In this document: positions 10,601 through 18,407 of the stretch, one piece after another
Layout: each line of letters opens with the position of its first letter
How positions within the stretch are numbered: the first letter of the stretch is position 1
Origin: Paraburkholderia caffeinilytica
Lineage (GTDB): Bacteria; Pseudomonadota; Gammaproteobacteria; Burkholderiales; Burkholderiaceae
Length of the DNA: 64,000 nucleotides
Assembly (NCBI RefSeq): GCF_003368325.1
Contig: NZ_CP031466.1
Location: 2,976,001 to 3,040,000, forward strand
Reading direction: 5' to 3'
Program-made: the position numbers and the translations under genes
The notes under the pieces: model-generated
Told to the model about the DNA's origin: nothing
The model's database searches: none
Seen by the model: the letters and a program-made list of their open reading frames with translations, nothing else

Positions 10601-10917
10601 AAGGCGTCGACATGCTGCATTGCGGCGCGGTCGGCCACAATCATTTGTGGTTCTACCGCGACGCCATTGAAGCGATGTTGTCCGCCGGCGACGCCGCAAG
10701 CGCCTTGCGCTATGCCACCGCCCTCGAAAACTATACGCGCGTGGAACCGCTGCCTTGGGCCGAGCTGTTTGTGACACGCGGACGCGCACTCGCTCGCGCG
10801 CAGCAAGACCCCTCACAAGACGAAACGCAGCACGAACTCGAGCGTGTGCGCGCAGCGCTCGTGGAGGCGGGCTTCAACGTCTACCTGCCCGCGGTGGAGA
10901 CCGCGCTGGCCGCGTAG
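7633..10917 (+). CDS. SAM - class III adenylate cyclase - AAA ATPase - TPR protein
   Basis: A soluble multidomain signalling enzyme of 1094 residues. It opens with a SAM domain (IDQWLHALGLEQYAPAFARN, about 2-60). A class III cyclase domain follows (about 76-245) with both metal Asp residues (FADLCGFT, Asp86; HIGDAVMAIFG, Asp130), the adenine-selecting Lys126 and Asp194 (DYTVLGDSVNLAAR), and the transition-state Asn203/Arg207, so it should make cAMP. Next is an AAA_16/MalT-like ATPase with Walker A GEAGIGKT (about 298-305) and Walker B MIIVEDLHWADP. The C-terminal about 450 residues are TPR-like helices. No membrane segments or DNA-binding domain. It is divergent from a SulP transporter with a cyclic-nucleotide-binding domain. 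Confidence 0.93.
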   Translation: MDIDQWLHALGLEQYAPAFARNDIDFTMLAQLDDADLKELGILSLGHRKRLLASIADQRGAASRTASPAVNAPASERRQVTILFADLCGFTALSQTLDPEELRELTGRYTALVDRIVLGYGGTIDKHIGDAVMAIFGAPRAHDTDPLRAARAALEIHEALTGLGEPASPPLRAHVGIASGEVVAGPLERADVQDYTVLGDSVNLAARLVAAAGPGETLLSEKVHRALGDSVMSEAVGEMRFKGIDSPVRVWRLHGLALEPATVSRGVFVGRKAEFEQFKGLARACLEQRAGHVVYVRGEAGIGKTRLVDEMRRFVEMLGFSSHRGLVLDFGVGKGQAPIRTIVGSLLGLSSTAGPDERRAAAGRVVASGAVSREQLMFLHDILDLTQTGEWRTLYDAMDNTARTRGKRAVAAAIAEDVCRHTPTMIIVEDLHWADPQVLGYLAAFAAAIANGPGLLVMTSRVDGDPLDAGWRASCHGTSFATIDLGPLRSDEALKLAGSFIDATQRVALACIERAGGNPLFLEQLLHNAEEGSDEAVPATIQSLVLARMDRLSARDREAFQAAAVIGQRFGLALLRRLIDAPDYVCHGLVANALVVPEGEDFLFAHALIQESAYSTLLRARRRELHRLAADWFAATDPVLRAQHLDRAEDERAPQAYLDAAIAQRAAYFTEAAFRLVDRGLQIVQSDTERHALICLKGELQRDLGDIAASIATYRAALAAAPDEASLCQSQLGLAEGLRVNEGLVEALSLLDAAQQVAQRLDKVPELARLHHLRGNILFPLGRIDDCRTEHERGLVHARRLELPEAEARALGGLADAAYAQGRMRTAFEHFSRCVTLSREHGFGRIEVANRSMVGFSRIYLNDARAAREDLSAAAHAAALVGQPRAQMLCETLGVFVCYELGDMQAALTHLEREMLIIRQLGARRFEAQNLEMRARVLLVGGQRREAADLLREALAICREVGTQFSAPKAIGVLSRAVEDDGERARLLAEGVDMLHCGAVGHNHLWFYRDAIEAMLSAGDAASALRYATALENYTRVEPLPWAELFVTRGRALARAQQDPSQDETQHELERVRAALVEAGFNVYLPAVETALAA

Positions 10918-11077
10918 CAACCTGGGGACCGTATGCACCGGCCGCCTTTTCGTCGCCGCGTGAAGCCCCCTTCCCATAGATCGGCAACAGCCTGACGCCT
11001 AAAGGCAGGTCAAGAACTCACAGCATCTCCAATGCCGGATGCGCCTGACGGAGCAAGGCCAACACGCCCGAGCCGGT

Positions 11078-11962
11078 CTAGATTTGCAGATTCCGGCTGA
11101 CGTAGTCGATGAAGACACGCAGCTTCGGCGACGCGTAACGGCTTGACGGCCACAAGACCCAGAAGGTGACGGTCTGGTCGATGAAATCGCCGAGCACGAT
11201 CTGCAACGCACCGCTCGCCAATGCATCCCGCACGAGGAAGGTCGGCAGAAAAGCAAGACCCTTGTCCTGAAGCGCCAGAAAGCCCAACACTTCAATCGTG
11301 TTGCTGACAAAGGTCTGCGGCAACTCCGGTTCCGCCTCCGACGCAGCGAGCTGAAACGGCCAGCGCTCCAGCTTGCCGCTGGCGGGAAATTTATGCAGTA
11401 GGCAGGCATGCTTAACGAGTTCCGACGGATGCCTGGGTACGCCGTGCCGTTTGAGATAACCGGGCGAAGCGACCAGCACCTGGCCGCAGGAACCGAGGCG
11501 CCGCGATACCAGCCTCGAATCGTGCTGCTCGCCGGTGCGGATGACCGCATCGAAGCCTTCTTCGATGACATCCACCATGCGGTCGGAGAGATCGACATCG
11601 AGTTCGATGTCCGGGTACTGCGTCATGAAGCCGTCGAGCGCCGGCATGATCAGCCCGGACAGTTGCGGCGTGCTGATTCGCAGCCTGCCGCGCGGACTTC
11701 CGGCGGCATCGGACAACTCGGCCTCCGCCGCTTCGACTTCGCCGAGGATGCGCCGGCATCGTTCCAGGAACAACGCCCCTTCGGCCGTCAGCGTGATGCT
11801 GCGCGTGCTGCGGTGAAAAAGCCGCACGCCCAGCCGTTCCTCGGTGCGCGCAATGCTTTTGCCGACCGCTGACGACGATACGCCGAGCAGACGTCCCGCC
11901 TCGGTAAAGCTGCGGGTTTCCGCCACCTGAACAAACATCGACATCCCGCTGAGGCTGTCCAT
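11078..11962 (-). CDS. LysR-family transcriptional regulator (divergent from ene-reductase)
   Basis: The N-terminal winged HTH reads TRSFTEAGRLLGVSSSAVGKSI, and the C-terminal effector domain (about 90-294) has the common RLRISTPQLSGLIMPALDGF and MVDVIEEGFDAVIRTG blocks of the PecT/DmlR-like LysR branch. The start at 11962 (MDSLSGMSMF) is the usual start for this branch; the 16-residue upstream extension is not conserved-looking. It is divergent from an Old Yellow Enzyme gene and an MFS efflux gene starting at 12198, a common arrangement in which LysR activates the reductase in response to electrophiles. Confidence 0.9.
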   Translation of the reverse strand: MDSLSGMSMFVQVAETRSFTEAGRLLGVSSSAVGKSIARTEERLGVRLFHRSTRSITLTAEGALFLERCRRILGEVEAAEAELSDAAGSPRGRLRISTPQLSGLIMPALDGFMTQYPDIELDVDLSDRMVDVIEEGFDAVIRTGEQHDSRLVSRRLGSCGQVLVASPGYLKRHGVPRHPSELVKHACLLHKFPASGKLERWPFQLAASEAEPELPQTFVSNTIEVLGFLALQDKGLAFLPTFLVRDALASGALQIVLGDFIDQTVTFWVLWPSSRYASPKLRVFIDYVSRNLQI

Positions 11963-12197
11963 TGCCGTGTCCCAAGATGATTCAAATATCAACAGGCACC
12001 TGCCCCGCAACCCGTGCAGCGTTCGACACCCAGCCGCATCTCACCCGGCGGCGAACGACTCGATTGCGGACTAAATTGTCCTGGATATTCGGAACCTTAG
12101 CCTATTTTTCTTACGCAGGTCCGTCCATACACTCCTCCTCAAGGCTGAAAGCCCGCTGTTGATCGAACGTCACCAGCCGCTCAATCTCGAGGAAATC

Positions 12198-13307
12198 ATG
12201 TCCAGACTTCATTCCGCAATCAAAGTCGGTCCTTACGAATTCGCCCACCGCGTGGTGCTGGCGCCGCTCACCCGCATGCGCGCCGAAGAAGGTGCCAAAC
12301 CCGGTTCGTTGATGGCCGAGTACTATGCCCAGCGCACGTCGGAGGGCGGCTTCCTGATCGGCGAAGCCACCATCGCCGCACCCAACGGCAACGGCTACCT
12401 CGGTGCACCCGGCCTCTACGACGATAGCCAGATTGCGGGCTGGAAGCAGGTGACGAACGCCGTGCACGCCAAAGGCGGCCGCATCTTCCTGCAGCTGTAT
12501 CACGCTGGGCGCCAGTCCAACAGGCAGCTGCAGCCGGGCGGCGTCCAGCCGGTGGCGCCGTCCGCCGTGCCGCATGGCGGCGTCGCTTACACCGAAGCGG
12601 GCTGGACTCCGAACACGCCGAGCCGCGCGCTGACCATCCCCGAGATCGCCGATCTGGTCGAAAGCTTCCGGACGGCCGCAATTCGCGGCAAGAAGGCCGG
12701 CTTCGACGGCGTCGAATTGCACGCCGCCAACGGCTACCTGTTCGATCAATTTCTGCAGGACGGCAGCAACAAACGCACCGACATCTATGGCGGTTCGTTC
12801 GAAAACCGTGCCCGCTTGCTGATGGAAGCCACCCAGGCTGTCATCTCGGTCTGGGGCAGCGACCGCGTGGCCGTGCGCCTCGGTCCGAGCGGCAGTTTTG
12901 GCGATATGTCCGATAGCAATCCCGAAGGTCTCTTCGCATACGTGGCGGCGGAACTCGCCAAACTGAACCTGGCCTACCTGCACCTGATCGAGCCGCGTGT
13001 GCAGGGCAACGTCGACGACGACAGCAAGGATCCGAACCCGGTCGCCGCGCAACTGATCCGCAAGCACTACAAGGGCATCATCATCGCCGCCGGCGGGTTC
13101 AAGGCCGATACCGCCGAAGCCGTCCTCCAGGCAGGCGACGCCGATCTGGTCGCATTCGGCCGCGACTTCATCGCCAACCCGGATCTGCCCGAACGTCTGC
13201 GCCTTGAGTTGCCGCTGAATCCGTACGACCGCCCCACTTTCTTCGGCGGCACCGATGTCGGCTATACCGACTATCCGTTCTATAGCAACGAGACGGTCGC
13301 AGCGTAA
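12198..13307 (+). CDS. Old Yellow Enzyme family alkene reductase (NemA-like)
   Basis: An FMN-dependent, NADPH-using ene-reductase that reduces activated C=C bonds and possibly nitro compounds. FMN- and substrate-binding motifs are present: LAPLTRMRA near the N-terminus, the substrate pair in ELHAANGYLFDQFLQDGSN, IYGGSFENRARLL, and a late ADLVAFGRDFIANPDLPERL phosphate-binding segment. At 369 residues it matches the NemA/xenobiotic-reductase group. The start at 12198 follows GAGGAAATC; a start 39 bp upstream is less likely. Only 12 bp separate it from the downstream MFS gene, and a LysR regulator is divergent. Confidence 0.93.
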   Translation: MSRLHSAIKVGPYEFAHRVVLAPLTRMRAEEGAKPGSLMAEYYAQRTSEGGFLIGEATIAAPNGNGYLGAPGLYDDSQIAGWKQVTNAVHAKGGRIFLQLYHAGRQSNRQLQPGGVQPVAPSAVPHGGVAYTEAGWTPNTPSRALTIPEIADLVESFRTAAIRGKKAGFDGVELHAANGYLFDQFLQDGSNKRTDIYGGSFENRARLLMEATQAVISVWGSDRVAVRLGPSGSFGDMSDSNPEGLFAYVAAELAKLNLAYLHLIEPRVQGNVDDDSKDPNPVAAQLIRKHYKGIIIAAGGFKADTAEAVLQAGDADLVAFGRDFIANPDLPERLRLELPLNPYDRPTFFGGTDVGYTDYPFYSNETVAA

Positions 13308-13319
13308 GCGGAGCACACG

Positions 13320-14540
13320 ATGAACGCCACCACCCAACCTTCTTCTCTCGCACCGCTCTACTGGCTCGCACTGGGGACATTCGCCGTCGGCACCGAGAGC
13401 TTCATGATTGCCGGCCTGCTGCCCGACATTGCCAGGGATCTGCGTACCAGCATTGTTGCCACGGGACAGCTAGTCACGGTGTTTGCCTTAGCCTACGCAC
13501 TCAGCTCGCCAATCCTGACGGCCCTGACTGGCGCGTTCCATCGACGCACGCTGATGATCCTGTCGCTCTCCGCCTTCACGGCGGCGAACATCATTGCCTG
13601 GGCCGCGCAGAACTATTGGGAATTGATGGCGGCCCGTATCCTGCTCGCGGCGGCGGCAGGTCTGTATGTGCCCGGCGCCAACGCGCTGGCCGGCGCCATC
13701 GCCGGTCCCGAACGGCGCGGTACGGCGCTCGCCATCGTCAACGGCGGCATCACGATCGCGGTTGCCTTCGGCGTGCCGTTGGGCGCGCTGGTCGGGGACC
13801 GGCTCGGCTGGCGCATGACCTTTGCAGGCGTCGCCGCCCTGTCCGCCGCGGCCACGGCAGGCTTGCTGCTCGGCCTGCCACGCAACATCGGCGCGGGATT
13901 GCCGGTTGCCACACTGCGCGAGCGTATCCATGTCGCGCGCCAGCCAGTCATCCTGATGACCTTGCTCGTCACCACGCTTTGGGCCATGGGCGCCTACACG
14001 ATCTATACGTACCTCGCGCTGTTCGTTGCCAGGACCACGCCGTTGCATGGCGCACAAATCGGCTATGTGCTGTTCACCTGGGGCGTCGCGGCAGCCATTG
14101 GCGTGTTCATCGGCGGCAAGGCAGTGGACCGCCTCGGTCCAAGCCGCGTGATCATTCCCTGCCTGAGCGTGTCGATCCTGGCGTTCTCGCTCATGTCGGC
14201 AAGCGCGCACTGGTTGCCGACGACGTTGGCGCTGGTCCCCATCCTGATCGGTGTAGTGGGCTGGGGCGTTGCGCACTGGTCCTTCTACCCCGCGCAGCAA
14301 GCAGGGCTGATCCACCTCGCCGGGTTGCGAGGCACGCCCATTGCCCTGTCGCTGAACGCTTCGTTCATGTATCTCGGCTTTTCGCTCGGCGCCGCGCTCG
14401 GGTCCCTGATCTTGAGTTTCACCTCGGTGGACAACCTGGGCTGGACCGCCGCCGCGTGCGAAGTCGCGGCGCTGATCCTGACAGCAAGCATCGGCAGGCA
14501 TCTGCTTCGGGGGCAAAAAGGGGCCGTGGCGGCCGCGTGA
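13320..14540 (+). CDS. MFS transporter, DHA1-type efflux
   Basis: Twelve predicted membrane helices over 406 residues. The N-terminus has WLALGTFAVGTESFMIAGLLPDIA, a signature of the AraJ/YdhP/sugar-efflux DHA1 group. Motif C-like GVPLGALVGDRLGWRMTF follows in the first half. The second half repeats the fold (TPLHGAQIGYVLFTWGVAAAIGVFIGGKAVDRLGP). It sits 12 bp after the ene-reductase gene and is probably translated from the same mRNA, so it may export the substrate or product of that enzyme. Substrate not predictable. Confidence 0.88.
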   Translation: MNATTQPSSLAPLYWLALGTFAVGTESFMIAGLLPDIARDLRTSIVATGQLVTVFALAYALSSPILTALTGAFHRRTLMILSLSAFTAANIIAWAAQNYWELMAARILLAAAAGLYVPGANALAGAIAGPERRGTALAIVNGGITIAVAFGVPLGALVGDRLGWRMTFAGVAALSAAATAGLLLGLPRNIGAGLPVATLRERIHVARQPVILMTLLVTTLWAMGAYTIYTYLALFVARTTPLHGAQIGYVLFTWGVAAAIGVFIGGKAVDRLGPSRVIIPCLSVSILAFSLMSASAHWLPTTLALVPILIGVVGWGVAHWSFYPAQQAGLIHLAGLRGTPIALSLNASFMYLGFSLGAALGSLILSFTSVDNLGWTAAACEVAALILTASIGRHLLRGQKGAVAAA

Positions 14541-14909
14541 GCCATCGCTACTGAGCGGCGGGCGGCGCTGGTGCCGGTGTGGGGGCCGGACAGCGCCGGC
14601 GTGCGGTTGCCTTCAGGCGGACAGTGGGGTTCATCTTGTGCCCAGCCTGGAAACCGGCCCCACGTGCACAGACGAAACGTGTGCTCTCAAGGTAGACCCA
14701 TCACGTAGCGAGCGTCTCGACTGAGCCTCCTAGCCATCGGTCGACAATTCGATCTGAACGGCAATGCGAGCACAGCGTCTTATTTTTTGATCGTTATTGA
14801 TAACGATTCCCATTTACATTAACATGCCGATCTCTTTCATAACCCTTCGTTTACCGCTACAACCACCTTTCTGCGCTCTCGCAGGGGTCGGCAAGCGGTC
14901 TCCTGACAC
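14541..14909. other. Intergenic region upstream of the siderophore receptor
   Basis: A 369-bp stretch without a credible gene. The first half is GC-rich and featureless. The second half turns A/T-rich and carries a Fur box about 100 bp before the TonB receptor start. Confidence 0.5.
14793..14811. promoter_or_regulatory. Fur box
   Basis: This 19-bp site matches the classical Fur consensus at 13 of 19 positions, with an intact central TTGATAA and ATT downstream. It lies about 100 bp upstream of a TonB-dependent siderophore receptor, so iron repression by Fur is expected. Confidence 0.75.
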
Positions 14910-17072
14910 ATGCGTTTTCTGCGAACTTCCGCGCTCCCGGGGCGTCACCGCCGTTTCGGCTTCGGCCTGCACCTGGCCTTCCTGATGTACGCAGCGTCGA
15001 CGCATTCCGCCGTCGGTGCCTCGGCCGACATCAGCAGCGATTCGTCGGCCACAGAGAAAGAGTTGCCGGCGGTTTCCGTGCGCGCCGCGCCGACCGTCGA
15101 ACCGACGGTGGGTTATCGCCCGCTCACCAGCGAAATATCCGGCGGCGGCGAGCGGAAAATCAGCGAGATTCCACAGTCCGTCGCGGTAGTCAGTTCGAGC
15201 GTGATGCAGGATCAGCAGGCGCAGAGCCTCGACGATGTCCTCGGCAACGTCAGCGGCATCACTCAGACCAACACGCTCGGCGGAACACGCGATGCATTCA
15301 TCAAGCGCGGCTTCGGCTCGAACAACGACGGCTCGATCCTGGTCGACGGCATCCGTTCGCCGATCCTGCACAACTATCTGGCAACGATCGATCGTGTCGA
15401 AGTATTGAAGGGGCCGGCTTCGCTGCTGTACGGAATTCAGGAGCCGGGTGGCGTGATCAACCTGATCACGCGCAAACCGGAGGACGAACTACACGGCTCG
15501 GTCTCGGCGACCTACACCAGCCACCGCGGCAGCGGAACCAGCTTCGACCTCACCGGCCCGATCGGGCAACCGGGTCAGGTGGCCGGAGGAACGCTGGCCT
15601 TCCGGCTGACCGGCGAATACAACACGGCGCGTTACTGGCGCAGCTTCGGAAGGCAGCGCGACGCGCTAATCGCGCCGTCACTGTCGTGGCACGACGCCAA
15701 CACCTCGGTCGATCTGAGCTACCAGTACGTCGACTACACAACGCCCTTCGACCGTGGGACAGTCCTCGTGAACGGCCATCTGAACGACGCGTTGCGCTAC
15801 ACCCGTTACGAAGAAGCATGGGCGCAGAGTTCCGGCGAGCAGGAAACGCTCCGGGCCAAGATCGAGCACCGGTTCTCCGATCAGTGGCGCATGCGGGCCA
15901 CCTACGGCTGGAGCCGCGACCGCTACAATCAATATCTGACTCGTGCGACCGCGTTCAACAGCAAGACAGGCATCATGAGCCGCACATCGGATGCGAACCT
16001 TGGCCGCAACGATTCCGATGAGATCGCCACGGTCGGCGCGCTCGGCGATCTGAACCTCGCGGGCATGCGCCACGAAGTCTATGTGGGCGGCGAATACGAA
16101 CGCCAGCGCTCCTTCCGCGGCGATACGATCCGCGGCAAGGCCGTGTCCGGGTTCGACCTGTACGACCCGGTCTACGGGAAGCTCGCGGCGGGCGGCACGC
16201 CGAGCGCGTCGCAAAGCGACAGCCTGTCGAAAGTCCATACGTACTCGCTGATTACGCAGGACACGGTCCACCTGACCGACCGCCTGATCGCCTCCGCCGG
16301 CGTGCGCTGGGAAAACTGGCAGCAACTGTCCGGCGTCGGGCGCCCCTTCGTCGTCGCCGATCACTCGCACGGACAAGTGTGGCTGCCGCAGTTCGGGCTG
16401 GTGTACAGGCTCACCCCCGCGTTGTCCGCCTATGCGAATTTCAGCAAGTCGTTCGTGCCGAACGTCGCCACGGAGGTCAGCGAGCCCCTCGCGCCCGAGC
16501 GCGGCCGGGTCTACGAGGCCGGGTTGAAGTTCGAAGCAAAACCCGGCATTACAGGCACGCTCGCGATCTATCAGATCGACAAGCAAAATGTCGCGGTCAC
16601 CGTCGGCGATACGACGTCGACGATCGGCAGCGCGCGTTCACGCGGGATCGAACTCGATGTCGCCGGTCAGCTGACACGGCATATCAGCATGATTGCGAGT
16701 TATGCCTACACGGATGCCATCGACCGCGAAGACGGCACGCGTCTCGCGAATGCGGCGCGCCATACCGGCAGCGTGTTCGCCGTGTACGACACGATGCTGC
16801 CCTATCTGCCGGGGCAATGGCGTTTCGGCGGCGGTGCGCGGCTGGTCGGAAAGCGGCCCGGCGATACGGCAAACAGCTTCACGCTGCCGGGCTACGTCGT
16901 CGCCGATCTGTTCGCCGCCTACGAAACGAAGATAGGCAGGATTCCGACGCGCGTGCAACTCAACGTGAAGAACGTCTTCGACAAGACGTACTACCCGTCG
17001 AGCAACAGCAATCTGATCATTGCGGTCGGCGAGGCGCGGCTGGTGATGCTCAATACCACGTTCTCGTTCTGA
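14910..17072 (+). CDS. TonB-dependent siderophore receptor
   Basis: Outer-membrane ferric-siderophore receptor of 720 residues. A signal peptide (Arg-rich, then FGLHLAFLMYAASTHSAVGASA) is followed by a plug domain with the usual IPQSVAVVSSSVMQDQQ, DVLGNVSGITQTN, FIKRGFGSNNDGSILVDGIR and VEVLKGPASLLYGIQEPGGVINLITRKP blocks. A beta-barrel of alternating strands fills the rest and ends in the terminal aromatic residue (TTFSF). The FhuA/FpvA/FoxA-type plug points to hydroxamate or mixed siderophores, but the ligand is not determined. There is no N-terminal FecA-type signalling extension. A Fur box lies upstream and no biosynthetic genes are adjacent. Confidence 0.92.
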   Translation: MRFLRTSALPGRHRRFGFGLHLAFLMYAASTHSAVGASADISSDSSATEKELPAVSVRAAPTVEPTVGYRPLTSEISGGGERKISEIPQSVAVVSSSVMQDQQAQSLDDVLGNVSGITQTNTLGGTRDAFIKRGFGSNNDGSILVDGIRSPILHNYLATIDRVEVLKGPASLLYGIQEPGGVINLITRKPEDELHGSVSATYTSHRGSGTSFDLTGPIGQPGQVAGGTLAFRLTGEYNTARYWRSFGRQRDALIAPSLSWHDANTSVDLSYQYVDYTTPFDRGTVLVNGHLNDALRYTRYEEAWAQSSGEQETLRAKIEHRFSDQWRMRATYGWSRDRYNQYLTRATAFNSKTGIMSRTSDANLGRNDSDEIATVGALGDLNLAGMRHEVYVGGEYERQRSFRGDTIRGKAVSGFDLYDPVYGKLAAGGTPSASQSDSLSKVHTYSLITQDTVHLTDRLIASAGVRWENWQQLSGVGRPFVVADHSHGQVWLPQFGLVYRLTPALSAYANFSKSFVPNVATEVSEPLAPERGRVYEAGLKFEAKPGITGTLAIYQIDKQNVAVTVGDTTSTIGSARSRGIELDVAGQLTRHISMIASYAYTDAIDREDGTRLANAARHTGSVFAVYDTMLPYLPGQWRFGGGARLVGKRPGDTANSFTLPGYVVADLFAAYETKIGRIPTRVQLNVKNVFDKTYYPSSNSNLIIAVGEARLVMLNTTFSF

Positions 17073-17305
17073 TGAACCCGGATAGACGGCGAATGGCTTC
17101 TGCCGCCTTTGGCGTGGTCATTCGTGTTTGACGCTCACCTGGCGAGATGTGGCTGAACGCGGTCGGCCGTCGAAATATTCCGCGCGACGAAAACGTCACC
17201 GGGAGCGCGAGTGCGTGTAAATTCGAATCCAGTGGTTTCCGACCCGCCACTGGTCTTCGAATCGGTCGTCATCGGCGTTGGTCTTATGGACTTACAGGAG
17301 CCGGT

Positions 17306-17764
17306 ATGAGCACGAAGCACAACAAAAAAGAACATCTTGAAGCCGCGGCGTCACATCACGAGCAGGCCGCGCGATATCACCGCGGTGCGTCGCGGCATTT
17401 CGAGTCGGGGAAAGACTATGCCCACGCCGCACACCAGGCAATGATGGCGCATGGCCACACCTTGCAAGCGATCGATCAGGCACACGACGCCGGCGCGCAC
17501 AGCGCCAACACGCCGCCGGTTACACCTGCGTCGACCGGCGCCGGCGCTGACAACACAAACGCGGCAAAACATCACGCGATGGCGGCTGAGCTTCACGATC
17601 AGGCGGCGCAGCATATGCGCCACGCGGTGAAGCTCTTCGATCAGGACCGCAGCGCTGTCGCCCACGACGCACAGCTAGCGCTCTCCCTTGCATTGCGCGC
17701 TTTGTCCCACGGCAACGAAGCCGCCAGGCTATTCGTGAAGCTCGCTCCCGCGGAAACTTCGTGA
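17306..17764 (+). CDS. Histidine/alanine-rich helical protein with internal duplication
   Basis: I do not recognise the family. The 152-residue protein has AGGAG ten bases before its ATG and no signal peptide or membrane helix. Two similar helical segments (about 9-66 and 82-150) share HHxQAARYH / LHDQAAQHM, then an Ala/His run and a closing AxxA helix, which suggests a two-fold repeat. His is very frequent, often at helical spacings (i, i+4), so metal binding is conceivable. A linker rich in Thr, Pro and Ala (TPPVTPASTGAGAD) joins the halves. Neighbours give no functional clue. Confidence 0.65.
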   Translation: MSTKHNKKEHLEAAASHHEQAARYHRGASRHFESGKDYAHAAHQAMMAHGHTLQAIDQAHDAGAHSANTPPVTPASTGAGADNTNAAKHHAMAAELHDQAAQHMRHAVKLFDQDRSAVAHDAQLALSLALRALSHGNEAARLFVKLAPAETS

Positions 17765-17900
17765 GTGATGTCGACTGTCTCGGCAGCGGCACCGGCACCG
17801 ACCCGCGGCCGGTTGCCGCGTCGAGCGGTTATACGGCCGCAGGCCGGCCGTCAGCAGCCGCGCGCCGTGCGCGCGGCTGAATCCTGCGTTGTTCTCAGGA

Positions 17901-18284
17901 CTACGCTTTTCGGTCCAGCAAATCTGCGGCGACGGACTTCGCATGCGCGACAGCCTCGTGCGCGTCCGGGAATACGCCGAGCTGTTCCCAATGTTCTTCG
18001 ACCGCGTATGTTCCCTTCACACCGAGTGCCCGTTGTACGCGCAATTGCGCCGCGTACCTGCCGTCCTCCAGGGGGCGAGCGGTTGCTATCACTTTGTGCG
18101 GAAGATCGGCTCTCTCCGGCTGAGTCAACTCGACAGGACCGCCCGGCTCGCCGATATCGGTGAGCGCATTCCTCGTTTTGCAGTCTGGGCAGTAGAAACA
18201 CCACCCGGCGTCCTCGTGAATGGATCTAACCTGCCCGCGGGCCAGCACGGCGCGACATTCAACGTTTTCGCAGATGAACGGCAT
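17901..18284 (-). CDS. Conserved hypothetical protein with Cys-rich N-terminus
   Basis: A 127-residue protein starting with MPFICENVECRAVLARGQV and containing CFYCPDC at about 29-35, so four to five Cys could form a zinc ribbon. The rest is mixed alpha/beta, with VIATARPLEDGRYAAQLRVQ followed by a C-terminal helix, resembling small stress-type domains that bind nothing known. CCGGAG precedes the ATG at a suitable distance. It is 123 bp downstream of the HtrA-like gene on the same strand and could be in its transcript. Function unknown. Confidence 0.6.
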   Translation of the reverse strand: MPFICENVECRAVLARGQVRSIHEDAGWCFYCPDCKTRNALTDIGEPGGPVELTQPERADLPHKVIATARPLEDGRYAAQLRVQRALGVKGTYAVEEHWEQLGVFPDAHEAVAHAKSVAADLLDRKA

Positions 18285-18407
18285 AGCAGTCTCCGGAGTT
18301 GTTTGCGGGAAATCCTAGCATGACCGGCGACGGCCAACCATCGGCATTGTCGCCGTGCCTGTTCTGCGCGCTAGCCGCACCCTAGGCTGTGCACATCCGA
18401 AGTCTCG

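Noticed and set aside
12111..13337. A 408-codon antisense frame over the ene-reductase
   Set aside because: It mirrors the real gene's third-position bias, has no ribosome site and no domain.
13488..14516. Long minus-strand frame over the MFS gene
   Set aside because: Its product is hydrophilic low-complexity sequence. The sense strand encodes twelve clean membrane helices.
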